From contig NZ_NJGU01000001.1 in NCBI RefSeq assembly GCF_002213415.1, positions 186,001 to 250,000 on the forward strand: DNA of 64,000 nucleotides, read 5' to 3'. This document shows positions 26,178 through 35,508 of this stretch, piece by piece (the first letter of the stretch is position 1; the number at the start of each line of letters is the position of its first letter). Both the position numbers and the translations under genes were made by a program. This stretch comes from Herbaspirillum robiniae. Lineage in GTDB: Bacteria > Pseudomonadota > Gammaproteobacteria > Burkholderiales > Burkholderiaceae_D. The notes under the pieces were generated by a model that ran no database searches, was not told the DNA's origin, and was given only the letters and a program-made list of their open reading frames with translations.

Positions 26178-28334
26178 ATGAGTATGCTGTATACCGGCCG
26201 TCCTGTTCCTCTCGACGGAAACAGGAAGTTCTCCGCTCAGGAAGCTGCTCAACGCGCCAAAGCGATGGCATGCCTACGTTCTCGCGGCAATACCGAATGC
26301 AAGGGGCAGGTATTCGTAGGCATCTTCTTCGATGGTACCGGAAACAATTCCAAATGGGTGGAAAAGGGCGAGACGCAGGACCAGCAGGCGCTGAATCGGC
26401 ACAGCAATGTCGCCCGCCTGTTTGACTCCTATATTTCTGACGAACAGAACGGCTTTTATAGGGAATATATTCCTGGCGTAGGCACGCCTTTTCCCGAGGT
26501 CGGCGATACCTTTGCTCTGGCCACCGACAAGGGCGGTGGCGGCTTCGGCTATATGGGTGCGGACCGCATCAACTGGGGGATCACCTACATATTCGACATC
26601 CTTCATCTGTATGCAACCGGCACCCGGTTGTTTGCCGGAAAAGAGCGGCGTGACCTGGTCAACCTGATGAGCATGTTCATGCTCCAGAACGGTAGTTCGT
26701 ACGCTGCGCCACAAGACTGGAAGGTCGGAAATTGGGAGGTGCCGGGGTATTTGACTTCGGCGCCTGAAAACCTGCGTCGTCAAACCCTCTACAAGAACTT
26801 CGAAGAAAAGCTGAAGGCCGCCGTCAAGACCAGTCAGCGCAAGATCGTTCAAATCAACGTCTCGGTTTTCGGCTTTTCACGCGGAGCAGCCGAAGCGAGG
26901 GCTTTCACCCATTGGCTCCATGAATTGCTCAAACCGGTCAACGGCGCTTTCCAGATTGCGGATATTCCTATACGGATGGGTTTTCTCGGCGTGTTCGACA
27001 CGGTGGCCGCGGTCGGGGTAGGGGATGTTACTCCAGTCACTTTCGGACACATGGCATGGGCCTACAAGACACAGACCATCTTGCCAGCGGTGGAAGAGTG
27101 CGCACATTTCGTGGCTCTGCACGAGCAGCGCGCGAGTTTTCCAATGGAATCCTCCACCGGCTGGAAGAACATCGGCTACCCTGGTATGCACTCCGATGTG
27201 GGCGGCGGCTACAAGCCTGGAGAGCAGGGAAAGTCGATGCCGGCCTGGGGGCAATCGCCGCAGCTGTCGCAAATTCCCCTGATCGACATGCATTACGCCG
27301 CATTGAAAGCGGGCGTGCCGCTGCGGACCATGGAAGAGATTGCCGGAGAAGTGAAACTTAAGCGCGACTTTGCCTCCGATCCGCGCTTGCTGCAAGCCTA
27401 CAACGACTGGCTGGCAAACAACGGCATCAAGGCTGCTACGGTGCGCGAATTTACGGAAGCGCACACGCGCCAATACCTACGTTGGCGCGGCTCCCTGCAT
27501 GCCGGAAAAGGAAGTTTGCTGCTGCAGGAGCGCTTCTACAAAGATGCCTCCGTCTCCGACAAAAAGGATCTGCTGGAGGCTGATGTGGAACTAGGGAAGA
27601 TGCTCCGAGACTGGCGCGGACGCGCCTCCCTGACTGAAGGACAGCGCGCTGCGCGCGTGCTGCCGAAATACGGCTGGCGCTACTCGCCCTTGTCCGGAGG
27701 TGTGAATTCCTTGGTGCTGGACAACCCGTTTGAAAATCAGCTGAGCGCGGAGCAGAAAAAATTCCTCGGAATAATGACGGATGGCCCGATGCCGCCTGCG
27801 GCGTGCGTCAAGTTGTTCGAAGACTATGTGCATGATTCACGAGCTGGTTTCCGCGTCGTGGGCAAGCATGAGCCTGTTTTCCTGACCGGCGGCTATGCCC
27901 GTTTCCGGCACGTCTTTATGCAAGGCGAAGCCGACGCGCCGTTGAACAGGCTGGCCAGTGCAGTGGCGAAAAGGGGTACGGATCAAGCAGAAGAAATGGC
28001 CGAAGATGCCCAGGCGATTCGGGATTACACCGTCCATACCTATCAGGATGCACGCGATCGGGTTGTTCGTGGATACCATCGTGTCGAGAAAGCCGCGACT
28101 GAAACTGCGCATCGGGTGGAACAGGCTGCAAACGATGCTGCTGACCGAGCAAAGCGGGAGATCCAGGCAAAGGCTGATGCGGCCAAGCGCAAGGCCGTTG
28201 AACTGAAAAACAAAACGATGGCGGAAATCAGGCGCGACGCTGACGAGGCGCATCGCATCTACGATGCGGCTCAGAAGCATCTGATCAGAAAATATGAGCA
28301 AATGGAAACGCTCTGGCACAAATACGTCGATTGA
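26178..28334 (+). CDS. tle1: T6SS phospholipase effector Tle1 (DUF2235)
   Basis: The 718-residue protein is a DUF2235 alpha/beta-hydrolase: oxyanion region VGIFFDGTGNNS near residue 50, nucleophile elbow GFSRGA with Ser234, the LGVFDTVAAVG strand and the YPGMHSDVGGGY block. Tle1 enzymes hydrolyse phospholipids of target-cell membranes after T6SS delivery. Residues 1-45 (MSMLYTGRPVPLDG) form a short N-terminal tag repeated in the gene at 29354. The last 100 residues are a charged heptad-like coiled coil (AKRKAVELKNKTMAEIRRDA). It is accompanied by adaptor and DUF3304 immunity genes. It could also be called simply a DUF2235 effector. Confidence 0.87.
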   Translation: MSMLYTGRPVPLDGNRKFSAQEAAQRAKAMACLRSRGNTECKGQVFVGIFFDGTGNNSKWVEKGETQDQQALNRHSNVARLFDSYISDEQNGFYREYIPGVGTPFPEVGDTFALATDKGGGGFGYMGADRINWGITYIFDILHLYATGTRLFAGKERRDLVNLMSMFMLQNGSSYAAPQDWKVGNWEVPGYLTSAPENLRRQTLYKNFEEKLKAAVKTSQRKIVQINVSVFGFSRGAAEARAFTHWLHELLKPVNGAFQIADIPIRMGFLGVFDTVAAVGVGDVTPVTFGHMAWAYKTQTILPAVEECAHFVALHEQRASFPMESSTGWKNIGYPGMHSDVGGGYKPGEQGKSMPAWGQSPQLSQIPLIDMHYAALKAGVPLRTMEEIAGEVKLKRDFASDPRLLQAYNDWLANNGIKAATVREFTEAHTRQYLRWRGSLHAGKGSLLLQERFYKDASVSDKKDLLEADVELGKMLRDWRGRASLTEGQRAARVLPKYGWRYSPLSGGVNSLVLDNPFENQLSAEQKKFLGIMTDGPMPPAACVKLFEDYVHDSRAGFRVVGKHEPVFLTGGYARFRHVFMQGEADAPLNRLASAVAKRGTDQAEEMAEDAQAIRDYTVHTYQDARDRVVRGYHRVEKAATETAHRVEQAANDAADRAKREIQAKADAAKRKAVELKNKTMAEIRRDADEAHRIYDAAQKHLIRKYEQMETLWHKYVD

Positions 28335-28508
28335 CGAGGATGAGTCATCCGGAGCAATTGATCGATTCGCCAATTGGCTGAGTGATAGACGGCAGATCAG
28401 ATATAAAGAAAAAAATGAACGACTCTCTTGTGCGTTGTGCCGGCCGTGACGTGCGCCAAAATCGACACTTCATCGCATCATGGCGCAGTTGGTGGGGAAA
28501 AAATATTG

Positions 28509-28778
28509 ATGCTGATGATTTCCCTCATCAGCCTAAGCGTGTGTGACGCGGGTGCCGAGTCCTCTTCTGGAGAAATCCGGTCAGGCCGGCCTGGCCAGAG
28601 CAAACGAGTCATGCTATCCATTCATAGCTACAGCTATACCGATCGCAATATTGATCAATTTACAGTCAATGGCACGGGTGGAGGCAATGTTCTGGTCAGT
28701 TCGCCTACCGCCGGAGGCGGGAAGACGACTGTGACCAGACATGACTGGATTGAGAAAACGAGAGAAATGATCGGATGA
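28509..28778 (+). pseudogene. Truncated DUF3304 immunity gene remnant
   Basis: The open frame reads a lipobox-like SLISLSVC, then IHSYSYTDRNIDQFTVNGTG and GGNVLVSS. This aligns with FTAYNHTDHSIDDFEF and the Gly-rich loop of the flanking DUF3304 proteins. It stops after about half a domain: the CC motif and the C-terminal beta strands are missing, replaced by VTRHDWIEKTREMIG. The signal is short and lacks a proper basic start. It is a decayed immunity gene of a different subtype from the two intact copies. Confidence 0.65.
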
Positions 28779-28851
28779 AAAGCACGAAACTGTCATTTCC
28801 TCGATTCGATCGGAAACGACAAGAGCGCCGACCGCATCAACTAAAGATGAA

Positions 28852-29337
28852 ATGAGTGCTTTGCCGACAAAGATTCGCGTGACGCTGCTGGCAGCCACCC
28901 TGTTATCGCCGCTGGTCGGCTGCCACGATGCACAGTTCCTCGAGGAGGGATACGCCATGGATTTCACCGCCTATAACCATACCGATCACAGTATTGATGA
29001 TTTCGAATTCAAGCTGACGGGCGGCAAGCGTGCCGCCGGTGGCTTTGTCGGAAGGGGAGAAGGTAGCGGTGACATCTGCTGCACATCGGTGCCCAAGCAA
29101 TGGAAGCCTTTCCTGACCGCGCAGGTGCACGCCACTTGGCAAGACGGCTCCGGCACCGCGCAACAGATATCAAAGGAGGTTCCGGTGCCGCAATATAATC
29201 GCGAGGACACCGGGCACGTGAATATCCATTTCCTGCGCAACGGCGAGGTGAGGGTATTGGTTACTTCGCTGGAGACATGGCATCCCGACTATCCCTTGCA
29301 GGGTAAGGATGTCGAACTGAAATCGGTTCTTCACTGA
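28852..29337 (+). CDS. Second DUF3304 lipoprotein (Tli1-like paralogue)
   Basis: This 161-residue protein has the same length as the gene at 25675 and shares MDFTAYNHTDHSIDDFEF, the GDICC motif, VPVPQY and the C-terminal VTSLETWHPDYPL. Lipobox LVGC gives a lipidated Cys24. The N-terminal signal and many loop residues differ. An extra immunity gene without its own full lipase suggests protection against a variant Tle1 or a dose effect. It is followed by a chimeric gene 16 bases downstream, the same spacing as the first tli-tle1 pair, indicating an ancestral duplication of the pair. Confidence 0.83.
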   Translation: MSALPTKIRVTLLAATLLSPLVGCHDAQFLEEGYAMDFTAYNHTDHSIDDFEFKLTGGKRAAGGFVGRGEGSGDICCTSVPKQWKPFLTAQVHATWQDGSGTAQQISKEVPVPQYNREDTGHVNIHFLRNGEVRVLVTSLETWHPDYPLQGKDVELKSVLH

Positions 29338-29353
29338 ACGGAGGCAGGCAGAC

Positions 29354-29929
29354 ATGAGCATGCGGTATACCGGCCAGCCGGTTCCCATTGACGGCAAAAG
29401 AAAGTTCTCCGCCAAGGAAGCCTCGCAAGGCGCCCAGTCGATGGCTTTTCTGCGTTCCCGCGAAGGGAAGTCGATTCAGGAACGGGGACAATCGCCCCAG
29501 CAAGCAATCAGACGTTTTGTAGTAATGTTCGCTGTCAGCCTGGCACTGGGCGCGTCGCCAATGGCGCAGGCCCAGTATCAGGCTGCGCCTGCGGCCCCAA
29601 CCAGCGCAGAGCGCGATGCACTGCTCGAGCATTTGCGCCTTGTAATACCTGATGAGACCCGCAAAGTCGCGCCCAAGGTCTTGTCCGACTTCGTGAACCG
29701 CTACCTACAACGGGCAAAACGGTCTGGCCTGGACGACGTCAACCGTCAGACCTACTATCTGCTGCTGGCACTGTACACCTCGGGCAAAGGCATCGAGCGG
29801 CCAGAGGTCAAAGCCTTGATGGCACATCCGCCGGTGTCGGACGATGCATTCAACGATGCATTGACCAATCTCCCACAGGCCGTATGGGAGAGTGGCAAGC
29901 CATTGTGGGACACTGCCGCTGCGCCGTAG
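29354..29929 (+). CDS. Chimeric gene: Tle1 N-terminal tag fused to a signal-peptide-like helical protein
   Basis: The first 36 or so residues (MSMRYTGQPVPIDGKRKFSA) match the N-terminus of Tle1 at 26178. The hydrolase domain is absent. From residue 52 the protein reads RRFVVMFAVSLALGASPMAQ, a signal-peptide-like stretch. A helical domain (about residues 88-180, LRLVIPDETRK, YYLLLALYTSGKG, VKALMAHPP) follows that is also the C-terminal domain of the DUF4123 adaptor at 24668. It therefore looks like a deletion fusion between a second tle1 copy and a downstream secreted-protein gene. Whether the product is made or functional is unclear. Confidence 0.6.
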   Translation: MSMRYTGQPVPIDGKRKFSAKEASQGAQSMAFLRSREGKSIQERGQSPQQAIRRFVVMFAVSLALGASPMAQAQYQAAPAAPTSAERDALLEHLRLVIPDETRKVAPKVLSDFVNRYLQRAKRSGLDDVNRQTYYLLLALYTSGKGIERPEVKALMAHPPVSDDAFNDALTNLPQAVWESGKPLWDTAAAP

Positions 29930-30285
29930 ATGCGGCATCTCATGAAGATACGGATTTTTCTGACAACGACATGGATGCTGTTGACGGTGGCCGATTACGG
30001 CAATGCCGCTTAGTCTGCTCGGCTACAACCATTTGGTTGACGGCATCGCCAACTAAGAGGCGGCATTTCTCGGATTTGCTGTGCTGCCGTTTTGCCCAAT
30101 ATTTCGCATAATTTGTATTATGTAAAATAACATAAGCTATTCGACCAAGCCATTAATCCCGCTTCCCCCCCAAGACTCAGACACGCATCAGCACTCTCCA
30201 CTCTCAACGGCTAAAATAGCGGATTGGCGCATCACGAAGTTTGCTTTCCGATGCTTTGTTCAACCTGTTTCCCGGGTGATTTGCA
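29930..30285. other. Intergenic region, end of T6SS island to ilvE
   Basis: The 356 bases hold no supported gene. The AT-rich part near 30060-30140 contains a promoter candidate and an inverted repeat, described separately. Confidence 0.6.
30092..30135 (+). promoter_or_regulatory. Candidate promoter and inverted repeat upstream of ilvE
   Basis: TTGCCC (30092-30097) and TATTAT (30116-30121) are separated by 18 bases. TTATGT-aaaata-ACATAA (30118-30135) overlaps the -10 and could be an operator. The leader to ilvE would be about 155 bases. Prediction by eye only. Confidence 0.35.
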
Positions 30286-31374
30286 ATGAGTACCCCCAAT
30301 TTCTTTTCCACGCAGAACTCCGTTCAAGCCGCCGCCGATGTGCGTGAAGCGGCGATGAAGAACCCCGGATTCGGCAGCGTCTTCTCCTCGAACATGGCGT
30401 CGGCCCGTTATACCGCCGCCGACGGCTGGCATGACGGCAAGATCGTTCCCTACGCGCCGCTGACCATTCCGCCCAGCGCCCTGGTGTTCCATTACGCCCA
30501 GGAAATCTTCGAAGGCCTGAAGGTCTACAGTCGCGAAGACGGCGGCATTTCCCTGTTCCGCCCGGATGCCAATGCGCGCCGCTTCGTGAAGTCGGCCGAG
30601 CGCCTGGCGATGGCGCCGCTGCCCGAGGAGGTGTTCCTGGAGTCGGTCGAGAAGCTGGCCCTGATCGACAAGGACTGGATTCCGAAGGAGCGCGGCTCGT
30701 CCCTGTACCTGCGCCCGGTGATGTTTGCCAGCCAGTCGGTACTGGGCGTGAAGCCGTCGACCGAATACTCCTATTACGTGCTGGCTTGCCCGGTCGGCAA
30801 TTACTTCAAGGATGGCGATTCCGGCATTTCGCTGTGGGTCTCGGAAAACTACTCCCGCGCCGGCATCGGCGGTACCGGCGAAGCCAAGTGCGGCGGCAAC
30901 TATGCGGCCAGCCTGGCGGCGCAGGCTGAAGCCCAGCGCCAGGGCTGCGACCAGGTGGTGTTCCTGGACAGCCGCGAAAAGACCTGGGTCGAAGAACTGG
31001 GCGGCATGAACATCTTCTTCGTCTTCAAGGATGGCTCGATCCAGACCCCGCCGCTGGGCGGCACGATCCTGCCGGGCGTGACCCGCGACTCCGTGCTGAA
31101 ACTGGCCGCGAAACTGGGCATCGAAGCCCGCGAGGAACTGTATTCCATCGAGCAGTGGGAGGCCGATGCCAAGAGCGGCAAGCTGGTCGAGGCCTTCGCC
31201 TGCGGCACCGCCGCCGTGATCACCTCGATTCGCCACGTTAAGCGCGCCAACTCCGAATTCACCATCGGCAGCGGCAAGGCCGGCGACACCACGCTGAAAC
31301 TGAAGAACGCCCTGCTGGATATCCAGAGCGGCAAGGCTGAAGACCCGTTCGGCTGGGTCAAGCGCCTGGCTTGA
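30286..31374 (+). CDS. ilvE: Branched-chain amino-acid aminotransferase
   Basis: IlvE is a class IV PLP aminotransferase that performs the last step of leucine, isoleucine and valine synthesis. The 362-residue product is of the longer (BCAT2-like) type. Visible motifs are FHYAQEIFEGLKVY, the PLP lysine in GEAKCGGNYAASL (Lys201), EELGGMNIFF and GTAAVITSI. The ATG at 30286 follows GGGTGA. It is monocistronic, with a strong terminator right after it. Confidence 0.95.
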   Translation: MSTPNFFSTQNSVQAAADVREAAMKNPGFGSVFSSNMASARYTAADGWHDGKIVPYAPLTIPPSALVFHYAQEIFEGLKVYSREDGGISLFRPDANARRFVKSAERLAMAPLPEEVFLESVEKLALIDKDWIPKERGSSLYLRPVMFASQSVLGVKPSTEYSYYVLACPVGNYFKDGDSGISLWVSENYSRAGIGGTGEAKCGGNYAASLAAQAEAQRQGCDQVVFLDSREKTWVEELGGMNIFFVFKDGSIQTPPLGGTILPGVTRDSVLKLAAKLGIEAREELYSIEQWEADAKSGKLVEAFACGTAAVITSIRHVKRANSEFTIGSGKAGDTTLKLKNALLDIQSGKAEDPFGWVKRLA

Positions 31375-31410
31375 TCCCGATACCGGCGCCCTGCCGGTTC
31401 GATGCGCATG

Positions 31411-31446
31411 AATACGGCCCTCGGAAACGAGGGCCGTATTTTTTTG
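31411..31446 (+). terminator. Rho-independent terminator of ilvE
   Basis: A perfect 13-base stem aatacggccctcg / cgagggccgtatt with a gaaa tetraloop is followed by a run of T. Confidence 0.95.
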
Positions 31447-31674
31447 TGCTGCCGCCGAATTACTGTCAGCAGCCCACGATAAAAATCCGCATTTCTGCCC
31501 TGCCCCAAACGCCTTTCCGCAATTCCTACGAACTTTTCCACCATTGATGAGCATCTGCCCGGCCGCAGCCCGGAAGTCCGACAGAATCACCGGCTCCCGG
31601 CTTGACGGACGGCGCGGCATGGACGATCCGCCTGATGTGAAGCCTCTTAACCATCTTCTGTCTGGAGCTTCAAT

Positions 31675-33126
31675 ATGTCGGATAACAATATCCTGGCAAG
31701 CGCACGAATCGATGAAAACAAAACTGCGGCCAGCGCATCCTCCGCCAACGGATGGAGCGCCAGCCGCCGCGCCTTCCTGCATGTGCTGGGCTACGGCGCC
31801 GGCGTCGCGATGACGGGTTCGGCGATGGCGTCCGCCGCGGCGACGCCGTCGTCCGTGCTGCTGCAGGACGACGCATTCTGGGCGCGGGTACAGGACATGT
31901 TCGTGCTCAACCCGAACAAGACCTTCGTGAACATCGGCACCGGCGGCTCGATGCCCAGGGTGGCATTGGACGTCTTCAACCAGGAAAATCATCTCAAGGC
32001 CATGGAGTCCGCCAGCGGCTATGGCACGCTGGCCGAGCTGCGCGCCCGGGTCGCGCCCGGTTTTGGCGTGGATGCCGATGAACTGGCCTTTTCGGGAAAT
32101 GCCTCGTCCGGGATGTGCCACGCCATTCTCGGCCTCGACTGGCAGGCCGGCGATGTCATCGTCACCACCAACCACGAGCACAGCGGCGGCAACATCCCGC
32201 TGGCCATCGCCGCCGATCGTTACGGCATCGAGATTTCGCGCGTGGAATTACCGGTCGGCAATGCGCAAAGCGCGGCGACCTATGTCGAGCTCTTCGACAG
32301 CCGGATCCGGCAGCTGCGCGCCCGCGGCAAGCGTGTGCGCGCGGTGATGTGGTCAGCGCCCTCGTACAAGACCGGCACCATGCTGCCGATCGCAGAGCTG
32401 ATGGAAGTGGTGAAGAAACATGAACTGATCAGCATCGTGGACGGCGCGCATTTGCCGGGCATGATGGCGTACGACTACGCCGCGCTGGGCATGGACTTCA
32501 TGGCCGGGGCCGGACACAAATGGCAATGCGGCCCAAGCTCGACCGGTATCCTGGTCATTCGCAACAAGCTGCGCGCGTCCAATCCGCTGCCGTTGCCCAA
32601 GTGGTATCCGATCCATACCAACGTCTATTCCCGCCAGGCCAGGGGCGGCAGTGGCGCGGCCAGCGTCGACATCGCCGCCAGCGCGACCAGCTGCGGCAGC
32701 TTGCATACGCCCATGTTCAAGTCACTGGTGCGCGCCTGCGAAATGTGGGACGGCATCGGCCGCAAGAAGATCGAGACCTATGACCTGGCGTTGTCGGCCT
32801 ACCTGAAGGAGCGCATCGTGGAGCGCTGGGGCATCAGCGCTTTGTACTCGCCGAAGGACGACCCCAAGCTGGTCTCGGCGATGACGTCTTTCAATCCGTT
32901 CAGGACGCCCTCTGACATCATGGACGGACGCAAGGCCGAACAGTTCGTCGGCCGCATGCAGAGCGACTTCGCGCCGGGATTCGTCCTGCGCAAGGTGGAT
33001 TTTGCGGTAGTCGGCGCCCCGGCGAACCATCACGGCATACGCATTTCCACCCATGTGTGGCATGACGCTAGCGATATCGATCGCCTGGTGGAATCGATGT
33101 GGGCGTTGTCGGAGAAGATGGCCTAG
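31675..33126 (+). CDS. Tat-exported class V aminotransferase-fold protein
   Basis: The 483-residue protein starts with a twin-arginine signal (SASRRAFLHVLGYGAGVAMT, about residues 28-47). An aminotransferase class V domain follows: NIGTGGSMP, SGNASSGMCHAI, TTNHEHSGGN, DGAHLPG and the PLP lysine in GAGHKWQCG (Lys282). The family includes isopenicillin-N epimerase and cysteine desulfurase-like enzymes; the substrate cannot be inferred. Tat export would let the folded PLP enzyme reach the periplasm. GGAGCTTCAAT precedes the ATG. It has no operon partner. Confidence 0.82.
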   Translation: MSDNNILASARIDENKTAASASSANGWSASRRAFLHVLGYGAGVAMTGSAMASAAATPSSVLLQDDAFWARVQDMFVLNPNKTFVNIGTGGSMPRVALDVFNQENHLKAMESASGYGTLAELRARVAPGFGVDADELAFSGNASSGMCHAILGLDWQAGDVIVTTNHEHSGGNIPLAIAADRYGIEISRVELPVGNAQSAATYVELFDSRIRQLRARGKRVRAVMWSAPSYKTGTMLPIAELMEVVKKHELISIVDGAHLPGMMAYDYAALGMDFMAGAGHKWQCGPSSTGILVIRNKLRASNPLPLPKWYPIHTNVYSRQARGGSGAASVDIAASATSCGSLHTPMFKSLVRACEMWDGIGRKKIETYDLALSAYLKERIVERWGISALYSPKDDPKLVSAMTSFNPFRTPSDIMDGRKAEQFVGRMQSDFAPGFVLRKVDFAVVGAPANHHGIRISTHVWHDASDIDRLVESMWALSEKMA

Positions 33127-33203
33127 GCGACCGGTTACCGGCGAATTGCGTCGGCCCGGCCGGGAATGCCGTTGCGGCGCTGGCGCATGTATCAGGCCTG
33201 CCG

Positions 33204-35276
33204 CTAGCGCTCCCCGCCGACCAGTTCGCCCACCCGCCGTCCCAGCGCCTCGGCCGCAAACGGCTTGGTCAGCACCTGCATGCCGCGCTCCAGGTGTCCG
33301 TGGTTGAGCACCGCATTCTCGGCGTAGCCGGTGATGAACAGCACCGGCAGCTCCGGCCTCTGCACACGCACCGCGTCGGCCAGTTGCCGGCCGTTCATTC
33401 CGTTGGGCAGGCCGACGTCGGTGATCAGCAGGTCGATTTCCGGATGGGCGCCCATCACCTTGACGGCCGAGGCGCCGTCTTCCGCCTCGAGCACGTGATA
33501 GCCCAGATCCTGCAATACCTCCACCGCCACCATGCGCACCAGCGGCTCGTCGTCCACGACCAGGATGGTCTTGAGTCCCGAGGCGGTCGGCGACGGGTCC
33601 TCCCGCTGCAGCGGCTCCTCGGCGCCCTCTTCGCCGACATAGCGCGGCAGATAGATACACACCATGGTGCCGCGGCCGAGCTCCGAGTAAATGCGCGCCG
33701 TGCCGCCCGACTGCCCGGCAAAGCCATAAACCATCGACAAGCCCAGGCCGGTGCCCTGGCCGGTCGGCTTGGTGGTGAAGAACGGGTCGAAGGCGCGCGC
33801 CACCACGTCCGGCGACATGCCGGTGCCGGTGTCGCTCACGCAGAGCGACAGGTATTGGCCGGTCTGCAGGCCGCGCTGCATCGCGGCGCGGTCGTCCATC
33901 CAGCGATTGGCGGTCTCGATGGTGAGCTTGCCGCCGTCGGGCATGGCGTCGCGGGCGTTGATGCAGAGGTTCAGGAGGGAGTTTTCCAGCTGGCCGACGT
34001 CGACGAAGGCGCTCCACAGGCCGCCGGCGGCTACTGTTTCGACCGAGATGGCCGGACCGACGCTGCGTCCGATCAGGTCGTGCATGCCCGACACGATCTG
34101 GTTGAGGTTGGAAGGCCGGGGATCGAGCGTCTGCCGACGGGAGAACGCCAGCAGGCGCTGCGTCAGCGCGGCCGCGCGCTTCACCGCGGCCTGGGCGCCG
34201 TTGACGTGGCGGTCGATGTCGCCGATGCGGCCCTGGGCCAGGCGGATCTTCATCAGCTCCAGGCTGCCGCCGATGCCGGCCAGGATATTGTTGAAATCGT
34301 GGGCCAGGCCGCCGGTCAGTTGTCCGACCGCCTCCATTTTCTGCGACTGGCGCAGCGCCTCTTCGGCGTTGAGCAGCGCGGCGGTGCGTTCGTCCACGCG
34401 CTGCTCCAGCGTTTCGTTCAAGGCGCGCAGCTCGGCTATCGCACGGTCGCGCTCGGCTTCGACGGCGCGCCGGCCTTCCACGTCGATCAGCACGCCGGGG
34501 AACTGGCTGGGCGAACCATCCGCCGCCAGCTCGACCCGGCCGTTGGCCTCCAGCCAGTAATAAAGGCCGTCGCGCCGGCGCGTGCGGTACTGATGCGCAT
34601 AGGCGCCGCCGCGGCCCAGCGCATCCTTGATGGCGGCGGCCAGTCCGGCGCGGTCGTCGGGGTGAACCGTCTCGATCACATCTTCCAGGCTCAGCCCGCT
34701 CCTGCCCTTTTCCGGATCGAAGCCGAAAGCGCTGGCAAAGCCTTCGTCGACGCTGAACTGGTCGGCCTTCACATCCCAGATCCAGGTGCCGATGATGGCG
34801 CCGGCGCCCATGGCCAGCTGCACGCGCTGCACGTTTTCGCGCAGGGCGATTTCGGTTTTCTTGCGCACCGTCACATCGCGAAACAGCACCGAAACCTGGC
34901 GCATCTCCTCCGGCCCGACCCGGGTGGCGGAAACCTCGATATACCGCCCAGCAGCGACGAACTCCTGCTCGAAGCGCACGGTCTGGCCGGTGCGCAGCAC
35001 CTCGCCATAGACCTGCAGCCAGGTATCGGCATGATCGGGCTCGATTTCGCGCAGGCGCTTGCCGACGACGCCGCGAATGCCGGTGTGGCGTTCGTAGCCG
35101 GAATTGGCTTCGACGTGGACGTAGTCGCTCAACGGTCCGTGCGGGCCGTCGATGAACTCGATGATGCAGAAGCCGTCGTCGATCGCCTCGAAAAGCGCCT
35201 GACGCCGCACCCGGCTCAGTGCCACCTCTTCTTCGAGCGCCGCTCGGCTGAGCGTGACCGGTTCATTGTTCAACAT
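33204..35276 (-). CDS. PAS hybrid sensor histidine kinase with C-terminal receiver
   Basis: The 690-residue soluble protein has two PAS domains (about residues 15-145 and 150-290, each with PAC-like ends). A short coiled coil leads to a HisKA domain with phospho-acceptor HDFNNILAG, then HATPase with NLCINARDAMPDGG and GTGLGLSMVYGF, and a receiver with acceptor Asp in LLITDVGLPNG. No membrane helix is seen, so it senses a cytoplasmic signal. The start at 35276 is preferred over 35378 because of the AAAGG site and the domain start. No partner regulator is adjacent. Confidence 0.9.
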   Translation of the reverse strand: MLNNEPVTLSRAALEEEVALSRVRRQALFEAIDDGFCIIEFIDGPHGPLSDYVHVEANSGYERHTGIRGVVGKRLREIEPDHADTWLQVYGEVLRTGQTVRFEQEFVAAGRYIEVSATRVGPEEMRQVSVLFRDVTVRKKTEIALRENVQRVQLAMGAGAIIGTWIWDVKADQFSVDEGFASAFGFDPEKGRSGLSLEDVIETVHPDDRAGLAAAIKDALGRGGAYAHQYRTRRRDGLYYWLEANGRVELAADGSPSQFPGVLIDVEGRRAVEAERDRAIAELRALNETLEQRVDERTAALLNAEEALRQSQKMEAVGQLTGGLAHDFNNILAGIGGSLELMKIRLAQGRIGDIDRHVNGAQAAVKRAAALTQRLLAFSRRQTLDPRPSNLNQIVSGMHDLIGRSVGPAISVETVAAGGLWSAFVDVGQLENSLLNLCINARDAMPDGGKLTIETANRWMDDRAAMQRGLQTGQYLSLCVSDTGTGMSPDVVARAFDPFFTTKPTGQGTGLGLSMVYGFAGQSGGTARIYSELGRGTMVCIYLPRYVGEEGAEEPLQREDPSPTASGLKTILVVDDEPLVRMVAVEVLQDLGYHVLEAEDGASAVKVMGAHPEIDLLITDVGLPNGMNGRQLADAVRVQRPELPVLFITGYAENAVLNHGHLERGMQVLTKPFAAEALGRRVGELVGGER

Positions 35277-35508
35277 AGCGCCTTTCGTGGCTGGCCCGGC
35301 CTCGCGGCGGCATGCCGGCGAGCGCCTCGGCGTAAGGAATATCTTAACCGGCGAGGATACCATCGTTGCGCGCTGCAATCAGGCCCTCTTCGCGCAATAC
35401 CGGCTGCACGAATGTAGGCTAAGCTTGCGCCTTTGTCCGGCGTGGCCGACTTAGTCCGCCCTCGTCCGCCCTCGCCCGTCCCCGTACATTTCTCACCTGC
35501 AATTGGCC

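Noticed and set aside
30232-32181. Minus-strand ORF spanning ilvE and the next gene
   Set aside because: It runs across two well-supported genes and a strong terminator and has no recognisable motif.
33099-35417. Long plus-strand ORF opposite the hybrid histidine kinase
   Set aside because: Antisense shadow of a protein with all kinase motifs intact.
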